In this document: positions 16,933 through 21,346 of the stretch, piece after piece
Numbering within the stretch: the first letter of the stretch is position 1
Layout of the letters: each line of letters starts with the position of its first letter
Assembly (NCBI RefSeq): GCF_000315625.1
Contig: NW_005434551.1
Span: 5,243-26,588 of the forward strand
Origin: Guillardia theta CCMP2712
Taxonomy: Eukaryota > Cryptophyceae > Pyrenomonadales > Geminigeraceae
Direction of reading: 5' to 3'
Length of the DNA stretch: 21,346 nucleotides
Translations under genes and position numbers: made by a program
Notes under the pieces: generated by a model
What the model saw: the letters and a program-made list of their open reading frames with translations, nothing else
The model's database searches: none
Told to the model about the DNA's origin: nothing

Positions 16933-17300
16933 CTATCTCAGCCATGGATGGGTCTCTGCTTGTGCGGTTTTCGTGGACGGAATGTGCCTGTAGACCCGGC
17001 CGGTTTTCAGACCCTCATACAGCATCATCTGCCCCCAATCAGCTAAAAGATAGCACCAGACCACAGTGCGTTTTCAAATTTCGAAATTACCTGGTATATT
17101 TTCAAGGCAAAAGGAGAAATATTGCACTACCCCCAGTTTATTTTCACCACCACCTGGCACGAACCGCTGAAACCTCATATGAGACACATGGGATACGTAC
17201 ATATATTAATACACGAAAAGACGTTTTTTCTGTATCTCAGCCCCCGAGATCGAGTTCTTAAAACATTGTTTAAAAGGACAGTTGACCCATCCCTGACACG
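16933..17300 (-). CDS. Coding-like multi-exon segment, unknown protein
   Basis: Three minus-strand segments join in frame: up to 17223, 17166-17091 and 17042-16933, through introns of 56 bp (17222-17167, ending GGTTTCAG) and 48 bp (17090-17043, CCAG|GTAATT...TCTTTTAG). The product reads LRTRSRGLRYRKN, RFVPGGGENKLGVVQYFSF, LENIPADWGQMMLYEGLKTG and ends at TAG after ETHPWLR. The intron sizes and borders match those of well-supported genes in the window. The 5' end runs into the G-tract spacer beginning near 17300 and no start is visible, so the gene may be truncated or extend further. I do not recognise the protein. Confidence 0.4.
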
Positions 17301-17871
17301 ATGCCAATAAGACCAGGTAGGGGTGTTCATACCAGGGGTACTGATTTCAATCAGTACAGAAAAGGGGGTCTTTTGTATATATTAGACGGGTGATATTCGA
17401 CCAAAACCTTAACTGTGGCGGCAAGTTGGAAAATCGGGGGGTGGGCTGTTGTCCTCAATTGGTTTCGTCGTGGGGCGTACTTTTATGATTTTACTTTTAA
17501 TATTTGTGTTACTTCTTAAAAATTAACTAAAATGTTATTCCCCCGGCCCCTGGGCGGAGAGATGGGTAGGGGGTGTTCTGCAACCCCAAAGGGGTGGGTG
17601 GTCGTTATGATACAAATTATTGGGTAGGTGGGTAGTTTCTGTGATATGGGTACATTTATGCTTGAAACCCTTTTCTTTGACCTGGTAGGGTCCTATGCAG
17701 TTGCAGCCCATTGTGGGGTCATTGTATGGTAGGGTAGGGTGAAGAGATAGCGATGATCGTTGTGACCCCCAAAAGTTTGTGGGGTTAACGCGGCGATGAG
17801 CGAAAGTTGGGTTAGAGCAGTAACGAGCATGCACTGTTTGAGGATTGGAGAAGAGGGAGTGAGCGGTAGCA
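17300..17871. other. G-tract-rich spacer
   Basis: The plus strand has G-runs of three to six every 15-40 bases in AT-rich surroundings (GTAGGGGTGTTC, CAGGGGTACTG, AAGGGGGTC, CGGGGGGTGGGC, GGGTAGGGGGTGTTC, GGGGTGGGTGG, GGGTAGGTGGGTAG, GGTAGGGTAGGGTG). Open minus-strand frames here (for example 17921-17535) are Pro/Thr/His-rich and follow from the tract composition. No gene supported until the ATG at 17872. Confidence 0.5.
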
Positions 17872-18361
17872 ATGTCCATGAAGGAAACAAGGCGAGTTGA
17901 CGATGATGACGACAAGAACATGGAGGAGGAGAAGGAGGAGCGTAGGTGGAGACAACACGCAAGGGTCCTTGCCGGCCAGTGTCAGATCTTGAGCCAAGGT
18001 CAACAAAGCCATATAGTTTGAGTAGGAGGCGGGTAGTGCGGACTATGATAAACTTTCACTTGCTGGCATGTTGTGATGGGCTTGACCAATTCAAACTGGA
18101 GGAAGGTGACTGATTGACACGGGGGATGATGTATGAGGCAGAAAGTAAAAAAATACGTTGAAGGAGGGAAATTTAGCATGGTATGCACATTGTGAGGAGA
18201 TTGATGCCATGCTTCTGGAAAATGAATTGATACAAAAGGATTCATTGAAATTGCAATATGGGAGAGATTCCACTGTTGCTGAGCTCGTTTACCCTTGGGT
18301 CGACGTTGCTCTTGTTACCAGGGGTTATGTGATGGATTTGCTGCGAAATCAAAGAGCATAA
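17872..18361 (+). CDS. Small acidic/charged hypothetical protein, three exons, 126 aa
   Basis: Exons 17872-17998, 18037-18105 and 18177-18361 are joined by GT-AG introns of 38 and 71 bp, all in phase 1. The ATG follows an in-frame TGA 15 bases upstream. The N-terminus is highly charged (DDDDDKNMEEEKEERRWRQ), the middle contains MINFHLLACCDGLDQFKLEE, and the end reads WYAHCEEIDAMLLENELIQ then TVAELVYPWVDVALVTRGYV before the stop. It looks mostly helical and soluble. I do not recognise a family. The first intron, at 38 bp, is shorter than others here, so that junction is the least certain. The next gene starts only 44 bases after its stop, on the same strand. Confidence 0.5.
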
Positions 18362-18405
18362 TCGAGATGGAAACTTGTCTCCTCACCTGAAATTACTGTT
18401 TACAG

Positions 18406-19389
18406 ATGTCAATCCATGTCTTTACCTGCATGCTCATCATGATGTGTCCCATGTCAAGTTCGAATGCCGTCATGCTGCGTGGCTTGCGAATCGCAGAGAC
18501 TTCTACGTAAGTACAAGCTCGCTCGCTGCGAACACATGTCTCGCCACCTTCTCTCCGCTGGATTGTCTGTGAGATTGTGAATTCCGTCATGGCAGGGCCT
18601 TTGTGGGACAGCCGCTGGGGATGGGAGGCTCGAGGAAGCTCGAAGCATGCAAGACTTCACTTCCACTATCAAGTCTAAGGCCGTCAGCAACTAGAAGGTC
18701 AGAAGGTCAGAGTGCAATCGATCAGCCTAGAGATACCGAAGGTTGGTTCTGCTCTCTTCCTGCTCTCTTCACCTTGCAGTGCTGAGGATTAGCATGCAGA
18801 TCGTGGATCACCTGTTCAAAAGGACGTTGTGATCTTTCCATCTCGACTCGGAAGCTTTGGAGCGGCGAAAGATGGCACCGTGGCAAGGGAAGAGAAGCTG
18901 GTGAAAGTGGCGGACAGACTTGCGTCAAGAGCACGATCGTTGGAGTTGAAAGGCAGGTCATTAGAGCTCAAGGCAAAGAGTTTGGAGGCAAAAGGGAGCA
19001 AGCGACGAGCCATGTGGCTTCAGTGGTTGGCAACGACATTCGACGGTGACGGCGACATGTTTTGATGTAGAGACTGACAAGGACATTAGGAATGGCTGCC
19101 ATCGCATCGCTTGCGTCATGGGGAGCTGGTAAGTTGATGCTGTTGCGGTGACCTGAACCTGACATGTTGGCGTTTCAGCCCTGGTGGCTATCTGCCTGTT
19201 GGATATCTCCCTCCCAGTCTTCTTGAATCTGACACTGTTGGTCATGGGAACTGTAAGATCTGTTCTCGTGCGCTGCATCCTCGTCACACATGGTGGGGAT
19301 AGGTGATCTGCATGGCGGGAGGGCTAGCAGTGGGAGCATCGGCTGCAGTAGGTCTGTCGATCCCGTTGCCCTCCGCTGCTTGTTGCTGA
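18406..19389 (+). CDS. Six-exon membrane protein with heptad-repeat segment and possible plastid presequence, 230 aa
   Basis: Exons 18406-18506, 18596-18741, 18800-19045, 19090-19128, 19179-19252 and 19303-19389, introns 44-89 bp, all GT-AG and phase-consistent. The ATG is the first after an in-frame TGA at 18388. The N-terminus has a modest hydrophobic stretch (VFTCMLIMMCPM) and then TSTAFVGQPLG, resembling the A|F cleavage context of bipartite plastid presequences in red-lineage secondary algae. After a disordered Ser-rich region comes EEKLVKVADRLASRA and an exact seven-residue repeat (RSLELKG, RSLELKA, KSLEAKG), then KRRAMWLQWL. The last three exons encode two hydrophobic segments: ALVAICLLDISLPVFLNLTL and TVICMAGGLAVGASAAVGLS. 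The likely form is a coiled coil anchored by a C-terminal membrane hairpin. Family unknown; without the splice at 19046 it would stop at 19065 as a soluble 170-residue protein. Confidence 0.6.
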
Positions 19390-19767
19390 GTTGGCATGCA
19401 GGCCTTCTTGCTGTTATCCAACAAGTGCAGAATGCAAAATCGAACATTCCAGCTTCTGATAAGGACATGTTTTGGTCTTAGATCTGTGTGCTTTGAACTC
19501 AACGAGCCTACGGTGTAAATGTAATCAGCGATTGATATGTAATGAAGTGTACTCTTAATAGGCCGGCGCACATGGCAGATTTTTTATCCTATCCTCTCGT
19601 TTCCTATGTTGTCCAAGCCGCTCGCTGCTCCTATGTCATCGTCCGACTTTTTTCTGAAGGCTCCAACCGCGATCTTTCGCCCTCCTGCACTTCATGAGCA
19701 CAAGGAAAGGAGTGAAGGAGAAGTAGGAGAGAGGAAGAGAATTAGTAGGAGGGTTAGAGTAGGAGGG
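19390..19767. other. Intergenic region with polypurine tract
   Basis: Mixed sequence to about 19690, then a plus-strand purine tract to 19790 including AGTAGGAGGGTTAG repeated almost in tandem (about 19746-19773). The short plus-strand frame at 19606-19812 becomes purine-tract translation (Arg/Glu/Gly) halfway and is not supported. The tract lies at the 3' end of the convergent acidic protein gene. Confidence 0.45.
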
Positions 19768-21346
19768 TTAGGGAGAAGGTCGGGGAGAGAGGGTCAAGTG
19801 AAGGAGGACTGACTTGAGGATGTCGAACTTGTTCATCTTCTGCTTCTCCTCCTCCTTCTCGCCCTCGTCTCTCCTTCTCACGTCATCTCCTTCAATGCTC
19901 TGGTTGTCCGCATGTGCCATGACAGCAGCAGTCTCTGACAGAGATCCTTCTCCTCCTCTCTCCGAAACATCCAAGTTGTCGCGCTGTAAAGTTTGCTCCT
20001 CCTCGTCCTGCTCCTCCTCATCTTCCTCCGTACGCTCCTTCTTCCCCTCAGCCATCTCCTCTGTCCTCTTACTCCTCAATACATCCTTCCATTCTGTCGA
20101 ATCTCTCTGCTGGCTTTCCCCCTCTTCCACCTCAGCATCAGAAAGAACCGTCTCATCCTTGTCTTGATCTCCCACGGTCTCCTCGCTATCCTTTCGTTTC
20201 CTCTCGCGCTCCTCCTCACCTCCTCTCTCTCTTCCCTCATCCTGGAGCATGTGCTGATCGTTTTGTCTTTCTTTGACCTCCCAGCCCTCCTGTCCGCCAT
20301 TGCACTTCCCCTCCTCCCTAGAAGCGTCAGAGTCAGAGAAGTCCAGGAGCTTCAGGTCCGCGATCTTCGATTGCAACGAGGCGATCTGGGCAACAGGGCA
20401 TGTCAGGCACTTGCGGGACAGCAAGACGAAGATCCTCTCACTTGCGATATCAACTCCTTGCTGCTCTTGCCTTGCTGTACTTGCAGATGTCAGTAAAGAT
20501 AGACAGACGTGAAGGTTTCCTTCCCACCTTGCTTGCCATTTCCAGCTTCAGCTGTTCGATCTCCTGCATCAAGAAGCTCATCTCTGCTGCAATCTGATCG
20601 TCCTCCTCGTCCAAGATCGTAGAAATGTCGTCCCATGCTGTGCTTGTCATCGAACTGACATCTCCTATCTCGCTCGTGTAGTCCTCTGCCTCGCTCATCT
20701 CCTGCTCCTCGCCCTGATAGTATACCCGACGACGTCTGAATTCTTCTCCTCCGCTTCCACCTTCCTCGATACTTTCTGCTCCTCCCGTAGCATAAGAAGG
20801 GAGCTCCTCCTCTTTCTCCTCCTCCTCCTCCTCCTCCCTCCTATCAAAGTTTCCCTGCCCATCTTCCATTTCCATCTGCAGCCACCCTTCATTCTCCACC
20901 TTCGCTTCCTCTTCCTCGCCACTTTCTTGTGCTCGCTGTTCTTCGCCTCCGCCTGCCACATCTTCATCCCCTCCTACTGCCTCGCCGCTTTCTTCATTAT
21001 CGCCATGGTCTACATAAGAATCTTCTTGTTTCCTCGTCGAAGTAGACAAAGTTTGCTCCCCGTCTTCTCTCAGCGTCTCGAGTGACCTCCCTTGCGCTCT
21101 CCTTCGCTTGTACCATGCAGCTCTCGCGGCAACGACTGACGAAGGAGTAGTTGGTCGGTTGAGCTGACTTGGAGGAGGAGAGTGCTTCTCGGGTGGAACC
21201 TCAGCCAGTAGGGAACGAGCCTGAGAGACGTTGAGGAGGAGAAAGCAGGAGAATGAAATGAGGAATAGAAGCAAGATTATGATTAAGAACGAATGAGCTT
21301 GGAGGGAGGGAGGGAGGGGAGGGGAGGGGAGGGGAGGGGAGGGAGG
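19768..21346 (-). CDS. Acidic, coiled-coil protein with N-terminal signal/anchor (5' end beyond window)
   Basis: Exons (descending): at least 21274-20528, 20474-20442 and 20385-19768, introns 53 and 56 bp, phase 0. The frame is open from 21274 to the window edge without an ATG (TTG at 21274), so the start lies outside or in another exon. The N-terminus is strongly hydrophobic (FLIIILLLFLISFSCFLLL) and ends NVSQARSLL, a typical signal peptide or anchor. Next is a long Glu/Asp/Gly-rich region with runs of Glu, then AAEMSFLMQEIEQLKLEMAS, the 11-codon exon GKSSKELISQ and IASLQSKIADLKLLDF, which form one coiled coil across the two introns. The tail is again acidic (EEDEEEQDEEEQ) and ends with hydrophobic SVLLHLTL. 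The C-terminus after about 19815 is uncertain because AA|GTCAGT there could be a donor. No enzyme domain; a secreted, ER or endomembrane scaffold or calcium-binding acidic protein is possible. Confidence 0.6.
21301..21346. repeat. GGGAGG/GGGGA microsatellite at the right edge
   Basis: GGAGG repeated, changing to five successive GGGGA units, then GGGAGG, running to the window end. It lies immediately upstream of the signal-peptide region of the acidic protein gene and is C/T-rich in that gene's sense direction. G-quadruplex potential is high on the plus strand. Confidence 0.8.

Noticed and set aside
17725-17745. Telomere-like GGTAGGGTAGGGTG
   Set aside because: Only two imperfect units within a general G-tract spacer; not an array.
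17535-17962. Minus-strand frames of 128 and 89 codons
   Set aside because: Composition follows the G-tract spacer (Pro/Thr/His-rich); no motif, and the plus strand has a better-supported gene from 17872.
18375-18572. Plus-strand frame reading VNPCLYLHAHHDVSHVKFEC
   Set aside because: The shifted frame from the ATG at 18406 continues through five introns into a long coherent product, so this frame is likely a shadow.

Overview
The window looks like nuclear DNA of a unicellular alga. GC content is intermediate and genes lie on both strands. Most genes are cut by many very short GT-AG introns, mostly 42-61 bp, which I could place because reading frame and protein-family motifs continue across them. 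Short dense introns, an FNT channel fused to EF-hands and one plastid-type presequence suggest a secondary-plastid alga. A cryptophyte such as Guillardia theta is my best guess, by inference only.

Left part (1-7.4 kb) is accessory and mobile-element-rich. It holds an intronless 991-residue minus-strand protein: a long repetitive coiled coil, then a P-loop NTPase, then a restriction-endonuclease-like nuclease. That is the Crinkler/RHS effector architecture. Next come a broken piggyBac-like transposase (3.8-4.4 kb), an unexplained long opposite-strand frame, and a GC-rich 0.9 kb segment with inverted-repeat ends and hairpins that may be a non-autonomous element. A C-tract-rich spacer leads to the next gene.

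Middle part (7.4-15.5 kb) is ordinary gene space. It contains a formate/nitrite-type channel with two C-terminal EF-hands (+, one intron), a sugar-porter MFS transporter (-, 14 exons), a cyclophilin with a charged C-terminal extension (-, at least 10 exons), and a small multi-TM protein (-). Weaker candidates are a Q/P-rich terminal exon at 12.2-12.4 kb and a possible plus-strand gene at 14.3-14.7 kb. Long polypurine/polypyrimidine tracts lie between these genes.

Right part (15.5-21.3 kb) has a CAACCA/CAACAA microsatellite, AT-rich spacer, coding-like minus-strand exons (16.5-17.3 kb), a G-tract spacer, a three-exon small plus-strand gene, a six-exon plus-strand membrane protein with a possible plastid presequence, and a minus-strand acidic secreted or membrane-anchored coiled-coil protein that runs off the right edge.

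The most unusual loci are the Crinkler/RHS-type NTPase-nuclease gene with its 273-bp amplified coiled-coil units, the channel fused to calcium-binding EF-hands, and the gene at 18.4-19.4 kb. No rRNA, tRNA or CRISPR was recognised. Exon coordinates are by-eye models without transcript support.
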